Assembly (NCBI GenBank): GCA_000754455.1
Contig: JNSE01000031.1
Span: 1-64,000 of the forward strand
Length of the DNA stretch: 64,000 bases
Direction: 5' to 3'
DNA from: an actinobacterium acAMD-2
GTDB lineage: Bacteria; Actinomycetota; Actinomycetes; UBA12327
The translations under genes and the position numbers were made by a program. This document shows, piece after piece, positions 53,650-62,457 of the stretch; position 1 is the first letter of the stretch; each line of letters starts with the position of its first letter. The notes under the pieces are model-generated. The model did no database searches and had not been told where the DNA came from. It saw nothing but the letters and a program-made list of their open reading frames with translations.

Positions 53650-55278
53650 TTAGTGTGCGTGACCACCGGGGCCATGGCTGTGACCATGTCCACTGTGTGC
53701 ATCGCCTTCTTCTTCAGCTGGCTTGTCGACCACAAGTGCTTCCGTGGTGAGCAACAACCCAGCAATCGAGCCAGCGTTTTGCAACGCCGAGCGCGTGACC
53801 TTGACGGGGTCGATCACACCTTGAGCCATCAGGTCGCCGTACTCGCCAGTGGCAGCGTTGAAGCCTTGGCCACCAGAGCGGACCTGGGCCACGATGACGT
53901 GACCTTGTTCGCCAGCGTTTTCAGCGATCCAGCGCAACGGGGCATCTAGCGATCGCTTAACGATCTGAGCACCAATGAGTTCATCACCGGTCAGATCGAG
54001 GTCATCAACCGCGGCTGCAGCCAAGACCAGGGCGGTGCCTCCACCAGGAACGATGCCTTCCTCAATCGCGGCACGGGTGGCCGAGATGGCATCTTCTAGG
54101 CGGTGCTTGCGCTCCTTGAGCTCAACTTCCGTGGCCGCGCCGACCTTGATGACGACAACACCACCAGCCAACTTGGCCAAACGCTCTTGCAACTTCTCGC
54201 GGTCCCAGTCACTGTCGGTGCGCTCGATCTCGGCACGAATCTGCCCCACGCGATCTTGCACCGCGCTGCTCTCGCCACCACCATCAACGATTGTGGTGTC
54301 GTCCTTCGTCACGACAACGCGACGAGCCGTACCCAGAACTTCTAGGCCGACCTGATCAAGCTTGAGGCCAACTTCGGCTGACACGACTTCGGCGCCAGTC
54401 AAGATCGCGATGTCTTGCAACATGGCCTTACGACGGTCACCAAAACCAGGAGCCTTAACAGCAACTGCATTGAACAGCCCGCGGATCTTGTTCACGACCA
54501 GCGTGGACAACGCTTCACCATCAATGTCTTCGGCGATGATCAACAGCGGCTTACCCGACTGAGCAACCTTTTCGACAACGGGAAGCAGCTCAGCGATCGC
54601 GGAGATCTTGCCGTTAACCAACAAGATGTAACCGTCATCGACAACGGCTTCCATGCGCTCTGCATCGGTGACGAAGTAAGGCGAGATGTAACCCTTGTCG
54701 AACTGCATACCTTCCGCAAATTCGAGTTCCACACCAAAGGTGTTGGATTCGTCGACCGTGATGACGCCTTCTTTGCCGACCTTGTCCATGGCCTCAGCGA
54801 TGGTGTTACCGATCTCGGCATCCTGGGCTGACAACGTGGCAACCTGGGCGACTTCGTCACGACCACTGACGGGTCGGGCTAGTTCGAGCAGGCGAGCACT
54901 GACGGCTTCGACGGCCTTGTCCATGCCGCGCTTGAGCGGAGTGGGCTGGGCGCCGGCTGCCACATTGCGGAGGCCTTCGCGGACGAGTTCCTGAGCCAAA
55001 ACGGTGGCGGTGGTAGTTCCATCACCGGCGACGTCATTGGTCTTGGTGGCGACTTCTTTGACCAACTGGGCGCCGAGGTTCTCAAACGGGTCGTCGAGTT
55101 CAATTTCGCGAGCGATGGTGACACCGTCATTGGTAATCGTGGGCGCACCCCACTTCTTGTCCAGGACAACGTTGCGACCCTTCGGGCCAAGCGTGACCTT
55201 GACGGCATCAGCGAGCTTGTTGACACCGCGCTCGAGCGAGCGACGAGCGTGCTCATCAAATTCCAAAATCTTTGCCAT
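53650..55278 (-). CDS. groL: Chaperonin GroEL (GroEL1 type with His-rich tail)
   Basis: 542 residues, the full chaperonin length: KILEFDEHARRSLERGVNKLADAVKVTLGPKGRNV at the start, GDGTTTATVLAQ for ATP, intermediate and apical domains. The C-terminus ends in a His/Gly-rich tail (HSGHGHSHGPGGHAH) in place of the usual Gly-Gly-Met repeats, as in mycobacterial GroEL1. ATG with GGAGAGG five bases upstream. Follows groES by 108 bp, likely one heat-shock transcript. Substrate folding with GroES; the tail could bind metals. Confidence 0.98.
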   Translation of the reverse strand: MAKILEFDEHARRSLERGVNKLADAVKVTLGPKGRNVVLDKKWGAPTITNDGVTIAREIELDDPFENLGAQLVKEVATKTNDVAGDGTTTATVLAQELVREGLRNVAAGAQPTPLKRGMDKAVEAVSARLLELARPVSGRDEVAQVATLSAQDAEIGNTIAEAMDKVGKEGVITVDESNTFGVELEFAEGMQFDKGYISPYFVTDAERMEAVVDDGYILLVNGKISAIAELLPVVEKVAQSGKPLLIIAEDIDGEALSTLVVNKIRGLFNAVAVKAPGFGDRRKAMLQDIAILTGAEVVSAEVGLKLDQVGLEVLGTARRVVVTKDDTTIVDGGGESSAVQDRVGQIRAEIERTDSDWDREKLQERLAKLAGGVVVIKVGAATEVELKERKHRLEDAISATRAAIEEGIVPGGGTALVLAAAAVDDLDLTGDELIGAQIVKRSLDAPLRWIAENAGEQGHVIVAQVRSGGQGFNAATGEYGDLMAQGVIDPVKVTRSALQNAGSIAGLLLTTEALVVDKPAEEEGDAHSGHGHSHGPGGHAH

Positions 55279-55386
55279 GGGGACCTCTCCGTTGTATTGC
55301 CCTAACGCAGACCGCCCTGGTCCCTTACGGACTCAGGGCGAGACTGCATGCGATTGCTCGCACTGGTGGTGCGGATTAAGTAATGA

Positions 55387-55680
55387 CTACTTGTTGACGA
55401 TGGCCAAGACGTCGCGTGCCGACAAGATCAGGTATTCCTGACCGTCGTACTTGACTTCGGTGCCGCCGTACTTGCTGTAAACGACAACGTCGCCTTCAGC
55501 AATGTCCAACGGGAGGCGCTTACCGTCTTCGAAGCGACCGGGTCCAACCGCGATGACTTTGCCCTCTTGAGGCTTTTCCTTAGCGGTGTCTGGAATGACC
55601 AGACCGGAGGCGGTGGTCTGCTCGGCCTCAAGAGGCTGAACCAAGACGCGGTCTTCAAGCGGCTTAATGGAAACCGACAC
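55387..55680 (-). CDS. groS: Co-chaperonin GroES
   Basis: 97 residues, standard cpn10: SIKPLEDRVLVQPLEAEQTTASGLVIPDTAKEKPQEG (mobile loop), ending EYLILSARDVLAIVNK. GTG start with GGGGGAG about eight bases upstream. Controlled from a CIRCE operator 119 bp upstream. Confidence 0.98.
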   Translation of the reverse strand: MSVSIKPLEDRVLVQPLEAEQTTASGLVIPDTAKEKPQEGKVIAVGPGRFEDGKRLPLDIAEGDVVVYSKYGGTEVKYDGQEYLILSARDVLAIVNK

Positions 55681-55798
55681 TGTGCTGCTCCCCCTTCAAG
55701 GGATCATCAATGTTTAGGGACTGTGACAAGGCCGGTCAAACTGGCCTGTCACGTGGTTTCGCCACGGGGCGAGAACCGGTCAGAGCATACGGTGGGCG

Positions 55799-55825
55799 TT
55801 AGCACTCCGTCAACTCGAGTGCCAG
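55799..55825. promoter_or_regulatory. CIRCE operator (HrcA site)
   Basis: TTAGCACTC, nine bases, GAGTGCCAG: seven of nine positions of the right arm match the consensus GAGTGCTAA and the left arm is perfect. It lies 119-145 bp upstream of groES and only 26 bp before the divergent methyltransferase gene. Confidence 0.9.
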
Positions 55826-55850
55826 CCTACCGGTGCGAGAGAGTGGGGGC

Positions 55851-57035
55851 ATGAGCCAGCCCCCCACCCTGCTGTCGGAGGCTGGACGAGCCCTGGTTGA
55901 CCAGTTCTTTCCCTACAACCCAGCCCGCGTGATGGCCGCCAGCCAGGCTGCCCGCGCCAACCATGATGCGGATCTCGTGGCCGCGGCCATGACCCAGGCC
56001 AAGCTGCGCACGCGCGCCGTTGAACGCTTGGGCCCGCAAGCCCAACACCTGTGGTTTACCGCCGACGGCCTCGAGCAAGCAACACGACCGACTGTTGCCG
56101 CGTTGCGAGCCGCGCACTTTGTTGCCAGTGGCGCACACCGCATCGCGGACTTGGGATGTGGTTTGGGTTTTGATGCGATCGCGTTCGCCCAAGCTGGCAT
56201 GTCTGTAGTTGCCGTTGAACGCGACGAAACTACCGCCGAGTATGCGCGCGCCAATATCACCGAGCTTGGTCTGTCTGAAAGCGTTGAGGTGTTAAACGTC
56301 GACGCGGTTTCTTTTGATGCTCTGGCTAACGGATGCGATGCCACTTTCGTCGATCCCGCTCGCCGGCTTAACGGTCAACGCGTGAAGGATCCTGCTCAGT
56401 GGAGCCCCTCGTGGTCCGATGCACTTCGCCTAGCCACCTCAACACCCATGGGTTGCCTCAAAGTCGCGCCAGGTATCGATCACGCCCTGCCACCCCTTAG
56501 CGCGACCACGTCCTGGATCAGCGATGGTGGAGATTTGGTCGAAGCCTGTGTGTGGTTAGGCGCAACAGCGACTGACCAGGTCACCAGAGAAGCCATGGTG
56601 CTCCCCAGCGGTCAGCGCGCCAATTCGCACGCCCTCCAGCCCGCCAGTGTGGGACCCATTTCTGCTTACGTGCTCGAACCTGACGACGCGGTAATCCGAG
56701 CCGGCCTGGTTGAGCGAGTAAGTGACCTCGTGGGCGGCACGTTGATTGATCCGGCCATCGCCTACGTCACCTGCGACAGCGAGCCTGCGGCCTCACCGCT
56801 GTATGCACGGTTCGCCGTGATGGAGCACCTGCCCTTTTCGCTCAAGACCGTGCGTCACCGGCTTCGCGACCTTGGGGTGGGCACTCTTGAGGTCAAGAAG
56901 CGTGGGTTTGCCGTTGACCCGGAAAAATTCAGGCAGGACATGCGCTTGGAAAAAGGTGCCACGCAATCACTCACCGTGTTGCTCACTCGCATCGGCTCAG
57001 ACCCCGTCGCCATCATCGCCAAGCGCTTGCCGTAA
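55851..57035 (+). CDS. Class I SAM-dependent methyltransferase with THUMP-like domain
   Basis: 394 residues from the ATG at 55851 with GAGAGTGGGG upstream. SAM site ADLGCGLGFDAIAFAQ (99-114), acidic loop VERDET, and DPARR at 168-172 in the active site. The C-terminal region (LKTVRHRLRDLGVGTLEVKKRGFAVDP) is the THUMP-like part. Related proteins are annotated as rRNA/tRNA-methyltransferase-like, but no member is characterised to my knowledge. Its stop TAA directly touches the TAG of the deacetylase on the other strand. Confidence 0.85.
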   Translation: MSQPPTLLSEAGRALVDQFFPYNPARVMAASQAARANHDADLVAAAMTQAKLRTRAVERLGPQAQHLWFTADGLEQATRPTVAALRAAHFVASGAHRIADLGCGLGFDAIAFAQAGMSVVAVERDETTAEYARANITELGLSESVEVLNVDAVSFDALANGCDATFVDPARRLNGQRVKDPAQWSPSWSDALRLATSTPMGCLKVAPGIDHALPPLSATTSWISDGGDLVEACVWLGATATDQVTREAMVLPSGQRANSHALQPASVGPISAYVLEPDDAVIRAGLVERVSDLVGGTLIDPAIAYVTCDSEPAASPLYARFAVMEHLPFSLKTVRHRLRDLGVGTLEVKKRGFAVDPEKFRQDMRLEKGATQSLTVLLTRIGSDPVAIIAKRLP

Positions 57036-57950
57036 CTACTTCACGTAGTCGGTTAATGATCCGATCTGCAGGTTGGCGGCATTGATGATGCCTAACAACT
57101 TCTTCATATTCTTCACACCGTTAGTGGGCCGAAAGTGCAGCAAGATGATGTCACCGGGCACGAGTTTGGAACCGCTGCCGTAGTACAGCTTTGAACTAGG
57201 CATGGACGCACTCCACAAAACCATGGCATTCATCCCGCACTGATAAGCAACCGATCGCGTTGTTTGGTTGTACGCGCCATACGGAGGTCGCAAAAGAGTG
57301 GGCGTCTTTCCGAACAACCTCTTTTCCGTCGTCGCATTGCCACAAATCTGCTTGCGCTGGCCGGCGGCGGACAGCGTCTTCAAATTCGGGTGATTGACAG
57401 TGTGATTTTGAATCGATGAACCTTTAACCGTGGCAATGCTGGAGAAATACGATGGCTTTGCAGCTGCGGCGTTTGACACCAAGAACATGGTCATCGGAAT
57501 CTTGTTAGCCACGACGTAGGCCTTGAAGGCCGGATCTTTCGCATAACCGTCGTCGATCGTTAAAAACACCACCCGATCTCGTGTGTTAACCCGCGAGATG
57601 ACCGGCACCATGCCGCCCTCAGCGCTCACCGAGGTCGCTGATGTGGGCTCGGGGGCAATGCCTACTTGCGGATCCATGGCCCCTTCTGCATCCGGTGGGC
57701 TGACGGCCTTCGGCGTGCTGGTTGTCCTTGGCTTGTCTTTGCCTTCTCCCTTGTCCTGCTCCGGTGCAGCTGTCGCTACTTCACGATCGCGTACCACACC
57801 AGCAGAATCACTGGCGCTGGATGCCTTGCCGTTAGACAAGGATATTCCCAAGACAACGACCACCGCGAGAAAAATTGACGTTGTAATCGACAGCCGAATT
57901 TGTCGGCTACGACGTCGTTGCGCTCGCGTGCGCGGCTTACTCTCACTCAT
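57036..57950 (-). CDS. Membrane-anchored polysaccharide deacetylase (NodB/CE4)
   Basis: 304 residues. Basic N-terminus, single membrane segment about 21-40, Ser/Thr/Pro-rich spacer to 115, then the NodB domain: TIDDG with Asp133/Asp134, HTVNH with His183 and His187, RPPYG at 221-225 and LLHF near the end. The first motif is TIDDG, not the common TFDDG. An outward-facing deacetylase of GlcNAc-type sugars in peptidoglycan or wall polysaccharide is likely. Overlaps the upstream 89-residue gene by eight bases. Confidence 0.92.
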   Translation of the reverse strand: MSESKPRTRAQRRRSRQIRLSITTSIFLAVVVVLGISLSNGKASSASDSAGVVRDREVATAAPEQDKGEGKDKPRTTSTPKAVSPPDAEGAMDPQVGIAPEPTSATSVSAEGGMVPVISRVNTRDRVVFLTIDDGYAKDPAFKAYVVANKIPMTMFLVSNAAAAKPSYFSSIATVKGSSIQNHTVNHPNLKTLSAAGQRKQICGNATTEKRLFGKTPTLLRPPYGAYNQTTRSVAYQCGMNAMVLWSASMPSSKLYYGSGSKLVPGDIILLHFRPTNGVKNMKKLLGIINAANLQIGSLTDYVK

Positions 57951-58212
57951 GGGTGTGGAAGTCCCATCCGTGCGCGCGTTCTATCGCATCCGTCGAGATA
58001 TCAGGATCGGTCCAGCCGCTTTCGTGTCCCCATCGAGTCAGGACAACAACGCGCGCAGGATTATCTGTCGGCGCGTCCGCTTCAGAGACAAACACTTCCA
58101 CCTGGTGCGCACCCGCAGCGTGAGCCGGTGCGGTGACCTGCGCGTTAACCCAGGTCAGGGCATCGCTGAGTCGGCCATCGGCCACTCGGGCTTCCCAAAA
58201 CCGCACGCGCAT
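57943..58212 (-). CDS. Small conserved-looking protein, function unknown
   Basis: 89 residues, ATG with GGAGGA four bases upstream. The sequence (VRFWEARVADGRLSDALTWVNAQV, HQVEVFVSEAD, PARVVVLTRWG) has the alternating pattern of a small dimeric alpha-beta (ABM-like) fold, but I do not recognise a family. Overlap with the deacetylase gene and 14 bp after tsaD place it in the tsa operon. Confidence 0.7.
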   Translation of the reverse strand: MRVRFWEARVADGRLSDALTWVNAQVTAPAHAAGAHQVEVFVSEADAPTDNPARVVVLTRWGHESGWTDPDISTDAIERAHGWDFHTHE

Positions 58213-58226
58213 TAGATCCTCCGCTC

Positions 58227-59270
58227 CTATCTGACCACAACGGTGACTGGCAATGCAGAATCCGCGCCAAAATCAGGGGCGGTAGGCGCAATTCCGCTGT
58301 CCACCAGGGCCGCACCTAAGGCCGCCACCATGGCTCCGTTGTCAGTACATAAACCTGGCCGAGGAATGCGCACACGGACACCCTGGGCTGACGCACGCTC
58401 GGTCACCATCGCTCGCAATCGCGAATTGGCAGCCACACCACCGGCAACCAGCAGATGTTCAATCCCCTGCTCTTGACACGCCAACAACGCTTTGGTGACT
58501 AACACATCAACGACAGCTTCTTGGAATGAAGCGGCTACATCAGCAACGGGAACTGTTTCCCCCTCGCGCTGTTTAGCTTCGACCCAACGAGCAACCGAGG
58601 TCTTTAATCCACTAAAGGAAAAGTCATAGCGGTGGTCGCGCATGTCATGGGCGGCAGTAAGCCCACGGGGAAACGCAATGGCATCGGCGGAACCGTCACG
58701 CGCGAGAACATCAAGATGCGGGCCACCAGGAAAAGGCAGACCCAGTAGGCGAGCAACCTTGTCAAAGGCTTCACCCGCAGCGTCATCAATGGTTGCACCC
58801 AACGGCTCGACATCGTGGGTTAGATCGTTGACTCGCAGAATGCTTGAATGCCCACCGCTGACCAGCATCGCGATGGCTGGTTGCGGTAAAGCTCCGTGTT
58901 CTAGCCGATCCACCGCCACATGGGCGGCCAAGTGGTTAACGCCATAGACCGGCTTATCCAGCGCCCAGCCCAGCGCCTTGCCTGCAGCCACCCCGACCAG
59001 CAATGCGCCAATCAGGCCTGGGCCTGACGTGACGGCAATGGCATCGACATCGTTCAGGCTGACGCCACCTTCGTGACACGCGCGCTCAATGGTGGCGGTC
59101 ATGGCCTCCAAGTGCGCGCGACTGGCGATCTCAGGAACCACTCCGCCGAAGCGTTCATGCTCGGTCACACTGCTTGCGACTGCATCCGCCAAGAGGGTGG
59201 TTCCACGCACCAGCCCAACACCGGTTTCATCACATGAGGTTTCAATTCCCAACACCAATGCGTCACTCAT
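58227..59270 (-). CDS. tsaD: tRNA N6-threonylcarbamoyladenosine synthase TsaD
   Basis: 347 residues. VLGIETSCDETGV at the start, metal ligands His113 and His117 (VNHLAAH), PGLIGALLVG, and LLVAGGVAANSRLR for nucleotide. Transfers the threonylcarbamoyl group to A37 of ANN-decoding tRNAs with TsaB and TsaE. Start overlaps rimI stop by eight bases. Confidence 0.98.
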   Translation of the reverse strand: MSDALVLGIETSCDETGVGLVRGTTLLADAVASSVTEHERFGGVVPEIASRAHLEAMTATIERACHEGGVSLNDVDAIAVTSGPGLIGALLVGVAAGKALGWALDKPVYGVNHLAAHVAVDRLEHGALPQPAIAMLVSGGHSSILRVNDLTHDVEPLGATIDDAAGEAFDKVARLLGLPFPGGPHLDVLARDGSADAIAFPRGLTAAHDMRDHRYDFSFSGLKTSVARWVEAKQREGETVPVADVAASFQEAVVDVLVTKALLACQEQGIEHLLVAGGVAANSRLRAMVTERASAQGVRVRIPRPGLCTDNGAMVAALGAALVDSGIAPTAPDFGADSALPVTVVVR

Positions 59271-59730
59271 GCTTCACCATCAATCGCATCACGACGGCAT
59301 CCACACCGGGTGCGTAATAGTCACGCCGAACATTGAGTTGCTCAAATCCATGCGCAAGATACATAGCGATTGCCGATGCGTTGTCGGATCGGACTTCAAG
59401 AAACACCCGGCTCGATCCGCGGCTGCGAGCCGTGTCCAGCAGCGAGCGCAAAAGCAGTCGACCGATCCCCCGCCCTTGCGCATCGGGAGCGACAGCCACC
59501 GTCTGAATATCGGCATCCGAGCCGGCATTGAACAAACCCGCATATCCCACGATCCGCTCGTCGGAGTCCACAGCAACGATGTAACAACGGGTGTGGGGAA
59601 CCAAGGCAAGTTCAGCCCAAAAAGCTTCAGGACCCCAGGCATCGACGGGAAAAAGTTGCTGTTCAAGCGCGGCCACGCGCTGGACATCAGACCAATGCAT
59701 GGAACGAATCGTTGCCGACGTCACAGGCAT
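59263..59730 (-). CDS. rimI: Ribosomal-protein-alanine N-acetyltransferase
   Basis: 155 residues from the ATG at 59730, which shares one base with the tsaB stop (TGATG). GNAT fold with VAVAPDAQGRGIGRLLLRSLLD (acetyl-CoA loop Q/RxxGxG/A) and FLEVRSDNASAIAMYLAHGFEQLNVRRDYY. RimI acetylates the N-terminus of ribosomal protein S18; other N-terminal targets are possible. Confidence 0.93.
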   Translation of the reverse strand: MPVTSATIRSMHWSDVQRVAALEQQLFPVDAWGPEAFWAELALVPHTRCYIVAVDSDERIVGYAGLFNAGSDADIQTVAVAPDAQGRGIGRLLLRSLLDTARSRGSSRVFLEVRSDNASAIAMYLAHGFEQLNVRRDYYAPGVDAVVMRLMVKHE

Positions 59731-60368
59731 CACCACACCACCGGTTTCGGCTCCGTGGCATCAGGAGTGCGGACGTAGACCGGATCTGGACCAGTCACTT
59801 CACACGAACCAGCCACCAGTGCGCGTGCCATACCCGCAGCTGATGGCGCTGCATCAATGACGGTGCCAAAAATTGCCGGATAGGCGTGGGCAATATTGCC
59901 TACGATCGGGAGATCTCCCCAGGGTTGAGTGCGAAGGGTCTGGGGCGCATCGGCGCGCGGGCCATCCACCCGGACACCATCGACATAACGCGCCCAAAAA
60001 ACTTCGCGGCGGCGCGCATCAAGTGCAACGAGGAAATCCGATTCGGCGTCGCCGCGTTCGCGCGCGGCAATCGCCATCGCATCAAGTGTCATGATCCCGG
60101 CGCAGGGAATGTGCAGCGCAAGCGCCAAAGTGCGCGCTGTCACCAAGCCCACGCGCAGACCGGTAAACCCGCCAGGACCGGTACCCACCACGATCCGGGT
60201 GATCTGGCTTGGCTCAATCCTCGCATCAGATAAGAGTTGATCAATCAAGACATTGAGCGTCTCCGCATGGCGGCGCTCCACCGCATTGACCTTTTCGCCC
60301 ACAACGGCTGTTCCATCGTGCAGGGCAACACTGACCAGATCAGTTGAGGTATCCAGGGCCAGTAGCAC
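59730..60368 (-). CDS. tsaB: tRNA threonylcarbamoyladenosine biosynthesis protein TsaB
   Basis: 212 residues. LLALDTSTDLVSVALHDG start and IVVGTGPGGFTGLRVGLVTARTLALAL are the ASKHA marks of TsaB. Non-catalytic partner of TsaD. Follows tsaE by nine bases. Confidence 0.97.
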   Translation of the reverse strand: MLLALDTSTDLVSVALHDGTAVVGEKVNAVERRHAETLNVLIDQLLSDARIEPSQITRIVVGTGPGGFTGLRVGLVTARTLALALHIPCAGIMTLDAMAIAARERGDAESDFLVALDARRREVFWARYVDGVRVDGPRADAPQTLRTQPWGDLPIVGNIAHAYPAIFGTVIDAAPSAAGMARALVAGSCEVTGPDPVYVRTPDATEPKPVVW

Positions 60369-60377
60369 GCGCTAAGG

Positions 60378-60827
60378 CTACGCCTTAGGGCTAAACCCAC
60401 CGACTGCAGTGATGACAACGTGCCGCTGGTCATCACCTAATTCGTCGCCTCGCTCAATGGTGATCTCCAGCCGGCGATCAGCCAGCCCATGGGCAATCTG
60501 CGTTCCCCACTCAACGACGGTCACCGCATTGTCAGTATCGAGGTCAAGATCCTCAAGCTCCCAGGCCGATCCAACGCGGTAGGCATCAACATGAATCAGG
60601 TTTGGTGAGCCAGCATGTTCGCGCGCAATCACAAACGTGGGTGAGGTGATCGCACCACTCACATCGAGCGCCCTTCCCACACCTCGAGTAAACGTGGTTT
60701 TCCCTGCGCCGAGCGGGCCGCTCAACAAGATGACATCACCGGCACCAACCCACGTTGCCACTTCCGCGCCCAGCGCTTCCATCTCAGAAGCAGAGTTGAC
60801 GATCACATCCCGCACAGCAGAAGTCAT
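60378..60827 (-). CDS. tsaE: tRNA threonylcarbamoyladenosine biosynthesis ATPase TsaE
   Basis: 149 residues. Walker A GPLGAGKTT at 37-45, then SPTFVIAREHAG and LIHVDAYRVGSAWELEDLDLD with VVEWG, typical of TsaE. Drives turnover of the TsaBDE complex. Two bases after the uracil-DNA glycosylase gene. Confidence 0.97.
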   Translation of the reverse strand: MTSAVRDVIVNSASEMEALGAEVATWVGAGDVILLSGPLGAGKTTFTRGVGRALDVSGAITSPTFVIAREHAGSPNLIHVDAYRVGSAWELEDLDLDTDNAVTVVEWGTQIAHGLADRRLEITIERGDELGDDQRHVVITAVGGFSPKA

Positions 60828-60829
60828 GA

Positions 60830-61417
60830 TCAGACCCCCACTCGATCAGCGACAACCGCAAAGTCTTCGCGCATCGCGGCCAGAGGCATTCCACGCGGAC
60901 CAAATCGCAAAGCTGCCGATGGGTGATACGTCACCATGAGTTCACGATCGCGCCACGACATGAGTTGACCATGAACTTCACCGATCTTCGTCGTTTTCCC
61001 CATCGCCCATTTAGCCGCGACCGAGCCCATCGCCACAACAACCAACGGGTTGATGAGCTCCACCTGGCGATCAATCCATGGCGCGCAATTGGCAATCTCG
61101 CCAGCATGTGGCGTGCGGTTCTTTGGCGGTCGACACTTGACCACACTCGTGATCGCCACTGTGGCCCGCGACAGGCCGACCCCCTCAAGCACGCCGTCCA
61201 GTAGCTGGCCAGATTTGCCCACAAAGGGTTCGCCGGTTTCGTCCTCTTGGGCGCCTGGTGCTTCGCCCACCACGAGGACCTTGGCGCCCTTGGGATGGTG
61301 GCCAACGACCACCGTGGCGCGCGTTGCAGAAAGCCCGTCACACAAGACACACGATTGAGCTGCTGATACGAGTGCCTTGAGCGAGGAGGAATTCGCGCCT
61401 ATCGAATCGGGTGCCAC
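60830..61417 (-). CDS. Uracil-DNA glycosylase, family 4 (iron-sulfur type)
   Basis: 195 residues. Four cysteines for [4Fe-4S]: Cys23, Cys26, Cys95 and Cys111, and the family 4 active motif GEAPGAQED at 51-59 plus TYHPSAAL for the His motif. Excises uracil (and perhaps other lesions) from DNA. GTG start overlapping the hydrolase stop by one base. Its place within the alr-tsa operon is a co-transcription link, not a known functional one. Confidence 0.95.
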   Translation of the reverse strand: MAPDSIGANSSSLKALVSAAQSCVLCDGLSATRATVVVGHHPKGAKVLVVGEAPGAQEDETGEPFVGKSGQLLDGVLEGVGLSRATVAITSVVKCRPPKNRTPHAGEIANCAPWIDRQVELINPLVVVAMGSVAAKWAMGKTTKIGEVHGQLMSWRDRELMVTYHPSAALRFGPRGMPLAAMREDFAVVADRVGV

Positions 61418-62457
61418 TACGCATCCCCGAGTTGCACATGGTTGATCACATTGCGCACTTGAGCGACCAATTCATCGGGTGCTTCCACCATGACCATGTG
61501 CCCCGTATGTGGCACAACGGTCAACGTTGCTTGCGGCATCAGCTCATGCAATTCCAGGCTCAGCGAAGCAGGTGTGACTCGATCCTGCTCACCCACGACG
61601 ATGGCCACTTCTACCTTTTGTAACGCGAGGGCCTCTGATCGTAGGTCCAAGGACTCAAAAATTGGCACCATAGCTGCCAACACGTCAGGGGATACCTTTT
61701 CCAACATGGCAACGGTTTGCTTGATCGACTGCTTTGCCGAATGTGAACCAAAGAAGTAATGATCAGCTAGGGCGCCCACAAGACTTTGCGATGCTGACGA
61801 AGGTTGAGTAATTTCTGGATGCATCATCAACATTGTTGCCACAGGCTGGGCCAGGTGATGCACTGCTTGTCCGATCGGGCGAGCCGACAGGAACTCATTT
61901 TGATCACCCGTACTAGCAGCTGTTGCTACCAACACCAATCCTCGGATGAGGGACCCAAATAATGCTGGTGAGCGTCCCGCTAGTTGCAAAATTTCCATGC
62001 CACCTAGGGAATGCGCCACCACGACAACGGGGTCTGCGTTAGCGAACTCGGAAATCACCTCTTCGAGGTCCTGGGCTAACCGATCCAGCGAATAACTGGC
62101 TACATCGCCGGCATCGGAATCACCATGGCCCCTGCGGTCAAACAACACGATGCGGTCAAGGTCTCGCAGTTCGTGGACCAGAGGAGCAAAGACACTGTGG
62201 TCGATTCCGTAGCCGGGAACCAAGACCACCGTGACGCAATCGTCGGTGCGATCGACCGGCTCGACAACTTCGACGAACAACCGGACGCCATCGCTCGTGG
62301 TGAACCACTGTGTCGTTCCGAAATGCGTCTCTTGCGATGACGCCGAATGTGTTTGTTCGTCGCCAGGGACCTCTACCCACTTGGATTCGCCTTGTTGCGC
62401 CTTTCGCACGGCCCCAGCACCAATTAATGCACTGGTGCGACTCAAACCAGACTTCAC
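61417..62457 (-). CDS. Alpha/beta hydrolase
   Basis: 346 residues. Nucleophile Ser150 in AHSLGGME, oxyanion LVPGYGIDH, and His320 in PHTGHMV with acid in GEQDRVTP. An N-terminal extension of about 45 residues is not part of the fold. No signal peptide is seen. A homologous hydrolase often stands between alr and tsaE in Actinobacteria; its substrate is unknown. GTG overlaps the alr stop (GTGA). Confidence 0.9.
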   Translation of the reverse strand: MKSGLSRTSALIGAGAVRKAQQGESKWVEVPGDEQTHSASSQETHFGTTQWFTTSDGVRLFVEVVEPVDRTDDCVTVVLVPGYGIDHSVFAPLVHELRDLDRIVLFDRRGHGDSDAGDVASYSLDRLAQDLEEVISEFANADPVVVVAHSLGGMEILQLAGRSPALFGSLIRGLVLVATAASTGDQNEFLSARPIGQAVHHLAQPVATMLMMHPEITQPSSASQSLVGALADHYFFGSHSAKQSIKQTVAMLEKVSPDVLAAMVPIFESLDLRSEALALQKVEVAIVVGEQDRVTPASLSLELHELMPQATLTVVPHTGHMVMVEAPDELVAQVRNVINHVQLGDA

